NCBI GenBank assembly: GCA_013407085.1
Contig: JACCGJ010001390.1
Coordinates: 1-64,000, forward strand
Length of the DNA: 64,000 bases
Direction: 5' to 3'
Origin: Atriophallophorus winterbourni
Taxonomy: Eukaryota > Platyhelminthes > Trematoda > Plagiorchiida > Microphallidae
Each line of letters starts with the position of its first letter. Within the stretch, counting starts at the first letter, position 1. The notes under the pieces are model-generated. The model ran no database searches and was not told the DNA's origin. It saw nothing but the letters and a program-made list of their open reading frames with translations. Below are positions 22,190 through 33,702 of the stretch, piece by piece. The translations under genes and the position numbers were made by a program.

Positions 22190-23575
22190 ATAAAATTGAT
22201 CCAGTACGTTTCAGTCTTCAAATACCTCGGTTCAAGTATGTTACCCAATTGTTAGGCGAAATATAAAGTGAGGTTAAGCGTTGACCGTGCGCGCAACGCA
22301 TTAATGCAGTTGAGAGGTACCCTTTGTCGCAGGCCCGGGATCAGCCTCGAAAACAAAATACGTGTTTATCAATCAGCGATCGGCCTTGTACTGCTTCATG
22401 AATGCGAGACGTAGCCGCTGATGGTCACAGAATGTAGGATCTTTTAAAGTGTTCAAACATTGGTGCCATAGAGTAACCTTAAGCATGCGATATACTGACT
22501 GAGTATATAACGCTGCCGTTCGAACGCGATACAACGGCTTGCCTCTCCTTTCTGTTTACATCCAATTCAATTCAATTCAATTCAATTCAATTTAATGGTC
22601 CAAAAAGCACATAGCTTTACAAAAACCACAGAATAATATGCGAATTACAAATAACATAGGTAGTAAAACGGGGTTTGTTTTCCTACTGATTAGTTCAGGA
22701 ATCACGTGAAAATACATGGAGCAGAAATTTTTTCAACCGGTTTGATAGGGTAAATATGTATAGTTTACTTGGATGCATTGGTTCAAAGCTTTATGATGCA
22801 GAATATATTGTTTCAATGTTTGGATTGGTCAACATGAAAATGTCCAAATTCGATTTGAATATATCCAAGTTGGGTGAATGTGCAACATTACAAGGTAGGC
22901 AGTTCCAGGTAAAGCATACACGTACAGAATAAAAGTACCTTCGACAGTTCAGTCTCGTGTCAGGAATATGTACTGTATAGTCGTGACTCCGGCTGGTTCT
23001 GCGTGGTAGTCGCGTGAATAGTTGATTTAGGGGATTGTTGGGGGTATGCAGTATATTGAACATAAGTATCAAATCACCTCTAAGACGGCGGTAGCGAAAG
23101 TCGAATAGATTGAGACTTGCAATACGATCTTCGTATTGTTTGTGCTTCAAACCGCGTACGAGCTTGGTAGTCCGATGATATATCCTCTGCAAGAGGCTCA
23201 TGTCCTTCTGTAGCCAGGGTGACCAAGCCTGAACCGCATACTCCATGGTTGACCTCAAGTACGTATCCAGAGAAAAAGACAATATTTGTTTGGCCACGTC
23301 CACCGAAAGACAGAGTCAGGCTCATGAAACTCCACCTCGTCCCCAAACCCGTTCGTACCTGGCGTCGACGACAGGGCGGTCAAGTGAAGACTTCTGTCAA
23401 ATGTGAATGAGGATGTAGACGCCTTGGGACTGCGCACCGTCTACGGCGTTCGCAGGTGGGAACGTGACTGGATTAAGATCTGCAGTGATTTCGCATCCGA
23501 TCGACGCGCGTGGGCTGGCGTGATTCGACACATCAATGAAGCCGGCTGATCCACCCATGGAGCCAGCCACACAAA
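22190..23575 (+). pseudogene. RTE-A C-terminal relic split by a CR1 insertion (unit copy 1)
   Basis: Left half (22200-22561): FKYLGSSMLPN, VRLSVDRARNALMQLRGTL, RRPGISLENKIRVYQSAI, broken GCETxPL region, up to PLLSVYIQ. Right half (23278-23575): FGHVHRKTESGS, then TWRRRQGGQVK, NEDVDALGLRTVYGVRRWER and RRAWAGVIRHINEAG-stop. The two halves are adjacent in RTE-A (YIQRRRLQWFGHV), so a CR1 3' end landed between them with loss of about six codons. Confidence 0.85.
22562..23277 (-). mobile_element. CR1 3' end nested in RTE-A (unit copy 1)
   Basis: On the minus strand: DTYLRSTMEYAVQAWSPWL, KDMSLLQRIYHRTTKLVRGL, FDFRYRRLRGDLILMFNILH, CRRYFYSVRVCFTWNCLP, then a 3' UTR ending GGACCATTAAATTGAATTGA with five ATTGA units at 22562-22590. 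5'-truncated within ORF2. The pentamer tail is the CR1 terminal microsatellite. No target duplication is evident. Confidence 0.88.
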
Positions 23576-24039
23576 ATTAAATTGCGTAAGCAATCCATAT
23601 TAGGTCACAATTACATGTTCATTATACAGAGAATCGCCTGTTATTCGAAAATCCCGTAATTTGGGTGTTGCTCATTCGCATACCCAAGAGTTCTTTGTTC
23701 TGTGGTCCACAAAAGACTGTGAGCACGAAGAGTGAAAATACACATTTTCTAAAGTTAAACACGTGAAACTTTTGTAAATTGAATAATAGACGAATTTTCA
23801 GGAAGCAAACTTGGAGGTTGAACTAGACCGTGCAAACTTCGGCATCATGTTCGTAAAGAAACATCGCGGTACTAGTGAGGATTTATCATAAGACAACCAA
23901 AATGGTTACCGGATGGTATACTTCCAGAATAGCGACACTCTAGACACGAATTCAGCAGCCTAAAGCGCAAAATCAGATTTAAGCTGAGGAATATACAGAA
24001 TTCTACATACGGCGTCTCATCCACTTAGACACGAATGTA

Positions 24040-24660
24040 AAATTAATTGAAGTCCTTTGGCGCGAAGTCATAAACATGCTCCTCAAAAACGAAACTCTCG
24101 TGTGAATTGTCGCGCGAACTTCTACTCAATCCGTATAGATTGCAATAGAACTATTTACCATTAGGCATTTCGGCATCACCGAATAAACAGTTAAACTCCA
24201 AAATCTTATATTGAATGGTCAAAGATTAAAAATATTACGCCAGGGAACACATAAGCTGGACAAACAAAAACGGCATCACAAACTGTCGAATAAATTAGCG
24301 ACTCTTATTCGTCTGTCTTCGGTCCGAGAGGATAGGCAATCTACATCCAAAATCAGCACATCTCAACCAGCATTGCCCTGTGTGAAATAGTTATCACGTC
24401 AGAACACCATCTCTATCTAAAGACGGAAAAATGTCCTGGCACGGAAGGAATAAACCCGCACATATTAAACCAATGCTCGCATTTTTATATAAGTCACTCC
24501 CATACATGTTCAAGCAAACATTGGTGAATGGTGTGATTCCTGCCGATTGGAAACGTGAAATAATCACTACTATTTATAAAGAGGAAATCTCTCAGATATT
24601 TCTGATTACCGACCCGATTGTCTACACGCAGACGCATAATATTGTGCTCTGCTACTTTTG
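24040..24660 (+). pseudogene. Decayed CR1 RT start (unit copy 1)
   Basis: Frames at 24431-24600 give KCPGTEGINPHILNQ and FLYKSLPYMFKQTLVNGVIPADWKREIITTIYK, the SPGADGI...IPTDWKRGIISPIYKGG block of CR1 RT. Weaker linker-like sequence lies upstream from about 24040. DNA from 23580 to 24040 holds nothing I recognise. Confidence 0.7.
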
Positions 24661-24980
24661 AACATAACTCGTCACTCGCTGATCATTCTTACACCATTCG
24701 AATTCTCTTGAAAAGAACTATTGGACCCAATCACGTCGGTGTCATGTGATCAATATTTCGGAAGTTATTTTCCAAATCACCGTGGAAATTTTGTGCGAGT
24801 GCAATTTTTCGCTGTTTTGACTTGTTCATGACCACTATCATTCGGAAGATCTTTTTCTGCTGAATCCAACAAAACGTGTTTCCTTTGTGTGAGAATAAAT
24901 CTACGGTCACCACGACTGTTTTACTTGGTAATTTGCATTAAATACATTGCGATGCGTTCCCACGCGAACATCGCAAATTT

Positions 24981-25350
24981 CATCTCTCAACCGTTAATCG
25001 ATGTATACGCGCGTAGGTGTTTTCGTGGAAGCTATCTTAACTTACATTCCACGATCCGACGACCTTGACCTCAACTGCTATCGGATGTTAGAACCCAAAA
25101 TAACAATGCGTGATTTGTGTAAAATTTGCGAAGAAGGTGAGTGTGAAATCGAAACTAGTCATATGTTATATGCGCTCTACTATGATACACACAAACTGCG
25201 ATATATTTTTGACTAAAGAGGCAGTTGTCTTTATTAATAACGTTGAACTTCCATGTGTCTGTTATGTGTGCGTGTCTGTAGAACAAAGCCGTTAAACGGC
25301 GTCGAGACCAATGTATTACAATCAGGAAACCTAGAAGATCACATTAAAAA
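24981..25350 (+). other. CR1 5' leader with 71-codon frame (unit copy 1)
   Basis: Begins CATCTCTCAACCGTTAATCG. The same sequence starts independently at 29680 (tandem copy) and, after unrelated DNA, at 34518, which suggests 24981 is the true 5' end of a CR1 family. It contains a 71-codon frame (25001-25216, MYTRVGVFVEAIL...LRYIFD) with C-x2-C spacing in LCKICEEGECE. Its role is unknown; it could be a leader peptide or just an open stretch. DNA at 24661-24980 just left of it is unassigned. Confidence 0.55.
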
Positions 25351-26534
25351 CGTAGAGAGCTGTACTCAAAAATGCCCACAATAACTCACTAAAATGTAAA
25401 ACCAACCTAAACCCAACACTACATCCCGTACCTCCACAACAGACAACACTACGTGAAGAGAATTTGCGGGAGGCTGAACAGCTGACTCAGATGTTAGTCA
25501 GATTAAAAAGTCGAACGGGTATCTACTGACTGTCCATCAAGGAATGCTGTTGCATTCCTCTACCTCCAAAATAATATTGAAATAAAAACAAATTTGAAGA
25601 ATATCAGCGTAATCTGCACCAATGTGCAGGAGACATAAGGGACACTTTACTCAAGTAGACGATATGAGCTCGATACTGCCTGATTCAATAACCCGCCTAA
25701 GTCGTCACCCCAATTCTCTTCATCTTCACGAACCGCGTTTACTGAGGATAACTCTTAAAAGCCAAAAAGAGATGGAAAACGTTCTTCTAAACTCTTAATT
25801 GATCCGTACATGTTCACAGACGAAATGTCGCACACATGACTATATTCCGTGGTGGGAGATAAAAGGTAATTCAAACAATGGGGATAAATATGGCCAACGC
25901 AGTGTGGTTCTTCTTGATGTTCCTGAACATACTAACACTGGTTCGGGTAGTGAAATACAGCATCACGATTACAAACAGTGGCTCTACGTTGCTAACAGCA
26001 TCGGAGCTCACGATCCAGTTGTGGTGGACATGTTTAGAATACCGTGGTCAATAAATTACAAAGGTGACGTACCAAAACCTAAAAAAATAACATTTTAACG
26101 AGAGGTATGGTTAGGTCCAACTGGAAAGCAAATCATAGACAACTCCTGACGTATGTCAGAATGAGTGACCCCAGACTTTCTACACCGAAACCGCCCAATG
26201 AACCACGGCCTCTACAATCAGGAAAGAGTCGGATAAGAAATACTGCGGCAATCCCAAAAGAGCAATATCCGACTCTCGAAGGGTCGTGACAAATAGACGA
26301 GCATTTAGCTCCATCACAATATACGAAAACCACAACCAATTGTCTATATACAAACGCAAAATGCCTGTTACACAAACAAGCTGAAATGAAGAATCTATGT
26401 AATCAGCACTCACTCGACATCATAACAGTAACTGAGACATGGTTCCAGCCCCACGTGAGTGATCCGGAGCTCTCTATTCCTAACATGACCCTGTTTCAGA
26501 GATGCGGAGAGAGATGCGGAAAACAGCGCAATTG
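25351..26534 (+). pseudogene. CR1 ORF1 and endonuclease start, joined to leader
   Basis: Follows the leader directly. ORF1 blocks as in the 20.6-kb copy with several stops (ICTNVQET-stop; RLLRITLKSQKEMENVLLNS-stop; SVVLLDVPEHTNTGSGSE; FRIPWSINYKGDVPKPKK), then KSRIRNTAAIPK.., YTNAKCL and TETWFQPHVSDPELSIPNMT. Ends at the endonuclease deletion and inverted RT piece. Confidence 0.8.
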
Positions 26535-26536
26535 GC

Positions 26537-26884
26537 AATTGCTGATTATGATTATGCGCTCCATAACTTTGGATATCACGGGGAGTAGGGTGACAGGACG
26601 GTAGTTCGCGAGATCAGAACGGCTACCACGCCTTCCACTCTGCTGGCACCACTCCTTCGGATGGGGAATTTTGGGACAATTGTCATAGTGGTTCACACAG
26701 CTGCTGGTCACAGATTTTAGTAGTGCTGGTGTTATTCCATCGGCTCCAGGAGATTTCCTAGGGTTCAGTCGAGAAAAGTCTCTTCGTATAATCGTTGAAT
26801 TAATCTCAATATCATTCCGTTGTTGAGATACAATCGATGGCAGTAATTTCTCATTCGCCCTAATCGATATCGAGCAAAACACTT
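26537..26884 (-). pseudogene. CR1 RT fragment (unit copy 2)
   Basis: Exact counterpart of 21838-22185. Confidence 0.8.
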
Positions 26885-26888
26885 TTGC

Positions 26889-28274
26889 ATAAAATTGATC
26901 CAGTACGTTTCAGTCTTCAAATACCTCGGTTCAAGTATGTTACCCAATTGTTAGGCGAAATATAAAGTGAGGTTAAGCGTTGACCGTGCGCGCAACGCAT
27001 TAATGCAGTTGAGAGGTACCCTTTGTCGCAGGCCCGGGATCAGCCTCGAAAACAAAATACGTGTTTATCAATCAGCGATCGGCCTTGTACTGCTTCATGA
27101 ATGCGAGACGTAGCCGCTGATGGTCACAGAATGTAGGATCTTTTAAAGTGTTCAAACATTGGTGCCATAGAGTAACCTTAAGCATGCGATATACTGACTG
27201 AGTATATAACGCTGCCGTTCGAACGCGATACAACGGCTTGCCTCTCCTTTCTGTTTACATCCAATTCAATTCAATTCAATTCAATTCAATTTAATGGTCC
27301 AAAAAGCACATAGCTTTACAAAAACCACAGAATAATATGCGAATTACAAATAACATAGGTAGTAAAACGGGGTTTGTTTTCCTACTGATTAGTTCAGGAA
27401 TCACGTGAAAATACATGGAGCAGAAATTTTTTCAACCGGTTTGATAGGGTAAATATGTATAGTTTACTTGGATGCATTGGTTCAAAGCTTTATGATGCAG
27501 AATATATTGTTTCAATGTTTGGATTGGTCAACATGAAAATGTCCAAATTCGATTTGAATATATCCAAGTTGGGTGAATGTGCAACATTACAAGGTAGGCA
27601 GTTCCAGGTAAAGCATACACGTACAGAATAAAAGTACCTTCGACAGTTCAGTCTCGTGTCAGGAATATGTACTGTATAGTCGTGACTCCGGCTGGTTCTG
27701 CGTGGTAGTCGCGTGAATAGTTGATTTAGGGGATTGTTGGGGGTATGCAGTATATTGAACATAAGTATCAAATCACCTCTAAGACGGCGGTAGCGAAAGT
27801 CGAATAGATTGAGACTTGCAATACGATCTTCGTATTGTTTGTGCTTCAAACCGCGTACGAGCTTGGTAGTCCGATGATATATCCTCTGCAAGAGGCTCAT
27901 GTCCTTCTGTAGCCAGGGTGACCAAGCCTGAACCGCATACTCCATGGTTGACCTCAAGTACGTATCCAGAGAAAAAGACAATATTTGTTTGGCCACGTCC
28001 ACCGAAAGACAGAGTCAGGCTCATGAAACTCCACCTCGTCCCCAAACCCGTTCGTACCTGGCGTCGACGACAGGGCGGTCAAGTGAAGACTTCTGTCAAA
28101 TGTGAATGAGGATGTAGACGCCTTGGGACTGCGCACCGTCTACGGCGTTCGCAGGTGGGAACGTGACTGGATTAAGATCTGCAGTGATTTCGCATCCGAT
28201 CGACGCGCGTGGGCTGGCGTGATTCGACACATCAATGAAGCCGGCTGATCCACCCATGGAGCCAGCCACACAAA
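26889..28274 (+). pseudogene. RTE-A C-terminal relic split by CR1 (unit copy 2)
   Basis: Exact counterpart of 22190-23575; halves at 26889-27260 and 27977-28274. Confidence 0.85.
27261..27976 (-). mobile_element. CR1 3' end nested in RTE-A (unit copy 2)
   Basis: Exact counterpart of 22562-23277, including the ATTGA tail. Confidence 0.88.
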
Positions 28275-28738
28275 ATTAAATTGCGTAAGCAATCCATATT
28301 AGGTCACAATTACATGTTCATTATACAGAGAATCGCCTGTTATTCGAAAATCCCGTAATTTGGGTGTTGCTCATTCGCATACCCAAGAGTTCTTTGTTCT
28401 GTGGTCCACAAAAGACTGTGAGCACGAAGAGTGAAAATACACATTTTCTAAAGTTAAACACGTGAAACTTTTGTAAATTGAATAATAGACGAATTTTCAG
28501 GAAGCAAACTTGGAGGTTGAACTAGACCGTGCAAACTTCGGCATCATGTTCGTAAAGAAACATCGCGGTACTAGTGAGGATTTATCATAAGACAACCAAA
28601 ATGGTTACCGGATGGTATACTTCCAGAATAGCGACACTCTAGACACGAATTCAGCAGCCTAAAGCGCAAAATCAGATTTAAGCTGAGGAATATACAGAAT
28701 TCTACATACGGCGTCTCATCCACTTAGACACGAATGTA

Positions 28739-29359
28739 AAATTAATTGAAGTCCTTTGGCGCGAAGTCATAAACATGCTCCTCAAAAACGAAACTCTCGT
28801 GTGAATTGTCGCGCGAACTTCTACTCAATCCGTATAGATTGCAATAGAACTATTTACCATTAGGCATTTCGGCATCACCGAATAAACAGTTAAACTCCAA
28901 AATCTTATATTGAATGGTCAAAGATTAAAAATATTACGCCAGGGAACACATAAGCTGGACAAACAAAAACGGCATCACAAACTGTCGAATAAATTAGCGA
29001 CTCTTATTCGTCTGTCTTCGGTCCGAGAGGATAGGCAATCTACATCCAAAATCAGCACATCTCAACCAGCATTGCCCTGTGTGAAATAGTTATCACGTCA
29101 GAACACCATCTCTATCTAAAGACGGAAAAATGTCCTGGCACGGAAGGAATAAACCCGCACATATTAAACCAATGCTCGCATTTTTATATAAGTCACTCCC
29201 ATACATGTTCAAGCAAACATTGGTGAATGGTGTGATTCCTGCCGATTGGAAACGTGAAATAATCACTACTATTTATAAAGAGGAAATCTCTCAGATATTT
29301 CTGATTACCGACCCGATTGTCTACACGCAGACGCATAATATTGTGCTCTGCTACTTTTG
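28739..29359 (+). pseudogene. Decayed CR1 RT start (unit copy 2)
   Basis: Exact counterpart of 24040-24660. The intervening 28275-28738 and 29360-29679 hold nothing recognised. Confidence 0.7.
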
Positions 29360-29679
29360 AACATAACTCGTCACTCGCTGATCATTCTTACACCATTCGA
29401 ATTCTCTTGAAAAGAACTATTGGACCCAATCACGTCGGTGTCATGTGATCAATATTTCGGAAGTTATTTTCCAAATCACCGTGGAAATTTTGTGCGAGTG
29501 CAATTTTTCGCTGTTTTGACTTGTTCATGACCACTATCATTCGGAAGATCTTTTTCTGCTGAATCCAACAAAACGTGTTTCCTTTGTGTGAGAATAAATC
29601 TACGGTCACCACGACTGTTTTACTTGGTAATTTGCATTAAATACATTGCGATGCGTTCCCACGCGAACATCGCAAATTT

Positions 29680-30049
29680 CATCTCTCAACCGTTAATCGA
29701 TGTATACGCGCGTAGGTGTTTTCGTGGAAGCTATCTTAACTTACATTCCACGATCCGACGACCTTGACCTCAACTGCTATCGGATGTTAGAACCCAAAAT
29801 AACAATGCGTGATTTGTGTAAAATTTGCGAAGAAGGTGAGTGTGAAATCGAAACTAGTCATATGTTATATGCGCTCTACTATGATACACACAAACTGCGA
29901 TATATTTTTGACTAAAGAGGCAGTTGTCTTTATTAATAACGTTGAACTTCCATGTGTCTGTTATGTGTGCGTGTCTGTAGAACAAAGCCGTTAAACGGCG
30001 TCGAGACCAATGTATTACAATCAGGAAACCTAGAAGATCACATTAAAAA
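29680..30049 (+). other. CR1 5' leader with 71-codon frame (unit copy 2)
   Basis: Exact counterpart of 24981-25350; the frame is at 29700-29915. Confidence 0.55.
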
Positions 30050-31277
30050 CGTAGAGAGCTGTACTCAAAAATGCCCACAATAACTCACTAAAATGTAAAA
30101 CCAACCTAAACCCAACACTACATCCCGTACCTCCACAACAGACAACACTACGTGAAGAGAATTTGCGGGAGGCTGAACAGCTGACTCAGATGTTAGTCAG
30201 ATTAAAAAGTCGAACGGGTATCTACTGACTGTCCATCAAGGAATGCTGTTGCATTCCTCTACCTCCAAAATAATATTGAAATAAAAACAAATTTGAAGAA
30301 TATCAGCGTAATCTGCACCAATGTGCAGGAGACATAAGGGACACTTTACTCAAGTAGACGATATGAGCTCGATACTGCCTGATTCAATAACCCGCCTAAG
30401 TCGTCACCCCAATTCTCTTCATCTTCACGAACCGCGTTTACTGAGGATAACTCTTAAAAGCCAAAAAGAGATGGAAAACGTTCTTCTAAACTCTTAATTG
30501 ATCCGTACATGTTCACAGACGAAATGTCGCACACATGACTATATTCCGTGGTGGGAGATAAAAGGTAATTCAAACAATGGGGATAAATATGGCCAACGCA
30601 GTGTGGTTCTTCTTGATGTTCCTGAACATACTAACACTGGTTCGGGTAGTGAAATACAGCATCACGATTACAAACAGTGGCTCTACGTTGCTAACAGCAT
30701 CGGAGCTCACGATCCAGTTGTGGTGGACATGTTTAGAATACCGTGGTCAATAAATTACAAAGGTGACGTACCAAAACCTAAAAAAATAACATTTTAACGA
30801 GAGGTATGGTTAGGTCCAACTGGAAAGCAAATCATAGACAACTCCTGACGTATGTCAGAATGAGTGACCCCAGACTTTCTACACCGAAACCGCCCAATGA
30901 ACCACGGCCTCTACAATCAGGAAAGAGTCGGATAAGAAATACTGCGGCAATCCCAAAAGAGCAATATCCGACTCTCGAAGGGTCGTGACAAATAGACGAG
31001 CATTTAGCTCCATCACAATATACGAAAACCACAACCAATTGTCTATATACAAACGCAAAATGCCTGTTACACAAACAAGCTGAAATGAAGAATCTATGTA
31101 ATCAGCACTCACTCGACATCATAACAGTAACTGAGACATGGTTCCAGCCCCACGTGAGTGATCCGGAGCTCTCTATTCCTAACATGACCCTGTTTCAGAG
31201 ATGCGGAGAGAGATGCGGAAAACAGCGCAATTGACAATTGCTGATTATGGGAGACTTCAATCTGCCTCATCTATATA
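30050..31277 (+). pseudogene. CR1 ORF1 and endonuclease start (unit copy 3)
   Basis: Identical to 25351-26534 as far as about 31233, then continues KQRN-stop-QLLIMGDFNLPHLYI until RTE-B interrupts it near 31278. The endonuclease resumes after RTE-B at 33703 with DNPPRSLDYKFRELFDYIIL. Confidence 0.82.
30799..31247. repeat. 4,699-bp tandem duplication, partial copy 3
   Basis: The third unit starts identically but leaves the pattern at about 31247, where the sequence continues into GGAGACTTCAATCTGCCTCA, the proper CR1 endonuclease continuation (MGDFNLPHL), instead of the minus-strand CR1 RT piece. Copy 3 therefore preserves the ancestral junction. Confidence 0.88.
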
Positions 31278-31289
31278 TCAGTATCAGTG

Positions 31290-31793
31290 TCAGTCCTCTC
31301 GGCGCCATGTGGCACATGAGGCGAAGACAACTTCACGCCAGTGGTATTGGTCTGCCGCTGCTTCCGTTGCCGTCTGCACCGTGAATCCTTGTGCATGTAG
31401 TTCGCGTTCCAACATTCTGCGCCAAGTTTCCTTGGGCCGTCCCCTTTCCCGTTTACCTTGCGGACGCCAGTGAATGGCTACCTTCATATGCGCACTGGGA
31501 TCCATCCTGCAGACATGACCGAACCATCTCCACCGTCGTCTTTTGACTACGATAGATACCACCTCCAGACCAGTTTTTCGCAGGAGCTCTCCATTCGAAA
31601 TGGTGTGTGGCCAAAAAATCCGTAGAATACTTCTCAAGCACTTAGTTTGAAACACGTTCATTCTGCGCTCAATGGTAGCGGTCGTCTTCCAGCATTTCCA
31701 TGCATACAGCAACACACTCAGAACGTTGCTCTTGAAGAGTCTGATCTTCGTGTTAATGCTGAGAGCGGAGGATTTCCAAATGGAATTCAGCAT
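31290..31793 (-). pseudogene. RTE-B C-terminal domain
   Basis: MLNSIWKSSALSINTKIRLF, NVLSVLLYAWKCWKTT, FQTKCLRSILRIFWP, RRWRWFGHVCRMDPS, KRERGRPKETWRRMLERELH. Typical of RTE-like elements where CETW is usual (here CWKT). In frame to the left is ADQYHWREVVFA and a stop near 31290. Confidence 0.85.
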
Positions 31794-33031
31794 GCAGAAT
31801 CTTGGTTCGCCTTCCCGATCCTTCTTCTGACCTCATCTTCACAGTCACCATTTACAGTCAGTTTGCTCCCAAGGTAGACTGTATCTGTAACCTCACTGAG
31901 CGGTTGACTGTCCACGAACACTGGTGGTTGCTCCGGAACATTCTTCCGCATTACCTCCGATTTGCCAGCGTTAATTTCTAAACCCACCGTCTTGCCAATT
32001 TCGGATAGTCGATCGCTCTTGCTCTGGATGTCACTGATCTTGCACGCCAAGAGGGCAACATCATCCGCATAGTCCAGGTCTTCTAGCAGTCCCGCTGGGG
32101 TCCATGGAATGCCTGATGCCCTGCCATCGGTCACCTGTCTCATAATCCAGTCTATTGTTAGGAAGAAGAGTATCGGTGAGAGGATACATCCTTGCCTCAC
32201 TCCCGTACGAACCTCAAACTTCTCAGTGAGCATTCCATTGTGAGCGACTTGGCATTCAAACTTCTCATAAAAGGCTTTTATGAGGTTTACTATCTTTGAT
32301 GGTATACCATAATGACGGAGGATTTCCCATAACACTGGTCGGTGAACGCTATCGGAGGCCTTCTGGAAGTCGATGTAGGCCACACATAGCTCTGTATTCC
32401 ATTCATGTGTCTGCTCCAGGATCTGACGGAGGACAAAGATTTGGTCTATGCAAGATTTTCCTTTCCTGAACCCGGCTCGCTCTTGTCGTAAAATGGATTC
32501 AACTGCATTGGAGACACGTCGGAGAATGATGCGGCAGAATACTTTGCTCGTGACTGATAGAAGCGTAATACCTCACCAATTGGCGCAGTAGCTCAAGTCA
32601 CCTTTCTTCGAAAGTTTGATTATAGTACCCGAACGCCAGGCGTCCGGTATCTGCTCAGTATCCCTGATGTTCTGGAATAAGTCTCACAAAAATTTCGGCG
32701 TCTCTTCGGTTTCCGCCTTGAGCAGTTCGACATACACTCCATCGTCACCTGGTGCCTTCCCATTGTTCAACCTCTGGATAGCAAATTGCACCTCTTGGAG
32801 GCTGATGGGGTCTGTGTTGACGTCGAGGTCTGTAGCTGCCTCAGGTATATCGACGTTGATTTGAGGCAGTGGGCGGTTTAGAATGAGCTCAAAGTGTTCT
32901 CGCCATCTGGCTAACTCTTCTTTCGCAGCAGTTATCACTTCTCCACAATGGGTCCTCATTTGCTGATTGCTCGCCTGACTACGATTGCAGAGCTTTCGAT
33001 TAATATGATATAACGTTCTCAAATCATTCAT
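31787..33031 (-). pseudogene. RTE-B reverse transcriptase
   Basis: Motifs in order across three frames: EELARWREHFELILNRP, NGKAPGDDGVYVELLKA, RSGTIIKLSKKGDLSYC, GITLLSVTSKVFCRIIL, RAGFRKGKSCIDQIFVLRQI, YIDFQKASDSVHRPVLW (catalytic D kept; the usual AFDS is ASDS), RTGVRQGCILSPILFFLTID, DLDYADDVALL (YADD box) and VGLEINAGKSEVM. Stops occur near 32690 and 32575. Confidence 0.88.
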
Positions 33032-33049
33032 TCAGCACGCCTCTTCTGC

Positions 33050-33487
33050 TTGTTGTGTCAGGTTTTCCACATACCGTCTTTTGTCCATCCTCGCTGATTT
33101 TTTAACCTCTTTATCTTTCATTCTATACTCTTCAGTGATGGCATTCAGTCTTGAGGGTCATCCCTCGGACACTCCAAGTATACTCAGATCATACCTGTTG
33201 AGCTCATGTATGGCTTGAGCCAGCTTGCCAGCTTGATACAGCGTTCAAACGTTCCAGCAACCAAGTCTAATCGTTCTTTTCGGCGCAAGGAGATCGGTCA
33301 TCGGGCTGGAAACTTCCTTTCGGCTTTCATCTCCATCCGTCATGGGACCTTTTGTAAGGTTCGCGTCACTCCTGTAGCCATTGATAAGTAGAAGTTTCGG
33401 ATCTGTTGTCATCGTTTCCGTAGCAATGTAGCTTTTACGGGATAGAGTTGCTAGCCCTAAGCCCAACCATCCTCCTTTCTCAGACAT
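33050..33487 (-). pseudogene. RTE-B leader and endonuclease start
   Basis: Minus strand KRTIRLGCWNVRTLYQAGKLAQ (the WNVRTL start of RTE endonucleases), then HELNRYDLSILGVSE, after which the frame jumps to LNAITEEYRMKDKEVKKSARMDKR, the linker before the RT. Most of the endonuclease is therefore missing at about 33155. Confidence 0.82.
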
Positions 33488-33521
33488 GATATGATCAATG
33501 GCAAATGAAGGCGCTCGTTAC

Positions 33522-33690
33522 AAGATGTGAGGGTCATGCGTGGTGCCGATATTGGTAGCGACCATTTCCTGGTTGTGGGAAAGATTTGTTTGAAACTGAG
33601 GATTGATGTTTTCAACCGCACACTAAAGGCCGTCGAAGAAAAAGTCCTCGGGTACAGAGAGAGGGGCAAAGCCTAGTGGATCTCGGCGAA
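33522..33690 (+). pseudogene. RTE-B endonuclease C-terminus, inverted
   Basis: The plus strand reads DVRVMRGADIGSDHFLVVGK and LKAVEEKVLGY, the RGADIGSDHxLV end of an RTE endonuclease, opposite in orientation to the rest of RTE-B. An internal inversion accompanied the endonuclease deletion. Confidence 0.78.
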
Positions 33691-33702
33691 AACCTGGCAA
33701 CT

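Larger units (their letters stand above)
21401..26099. repeat. 4,699-bp tandem duplication, copy 1
   Basis: Every position from here to about 26534 recurs 4,699 bp to the right. Reading both copies side by side I find one substitution (T at 21752, C at 26451). The unit is a mosaic: CR1 endonuclease start (+), CR1 RT (-), RTE-A C-terminus (+) split by a CR1 3' end (-), CR1 RT (+), CR1 5' leader (+), CR1 ORF1 (+). Either a very recent segmental duplication or an assembly artefact. Confidence 0.9.
26100..30798. repeat. 4,699-bp tandem duplication, copy 2
   Basis: Second full unit, same internal order as copy 1 and indistinguishable from it in the stretches compared, including the CR1-in-RTE nest and the 71-codon leader frame. 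Confidence 0.9.
31278..33702 (-). mobile_element. RTE-B: RTE-like LINE inserted in a CR1 endonuclease
   Basis: A second, distinct RTE-like lineage with 3' end at about 31278 (CAGTAT-rich end against CR1) and a rearranged 5' end at about 33702. On the minus strand: 5' leader and endonuclease start, endonuclease deletion, RT, C-terminal domain. The uninterrupted target is preserved as a paralogue near 15517, which fixes the borders to within a few bases. Several stops and frame changes make it non-autonomous. Confidence 0.87.

Noticed and set aside
21401..31247. Satellite or CRISPR-like array
   Set aside because: Only about 2.1 copies of a 4.7-kb mosaic unit; no short repeat-spacer structure and the genome is eukaryotic.
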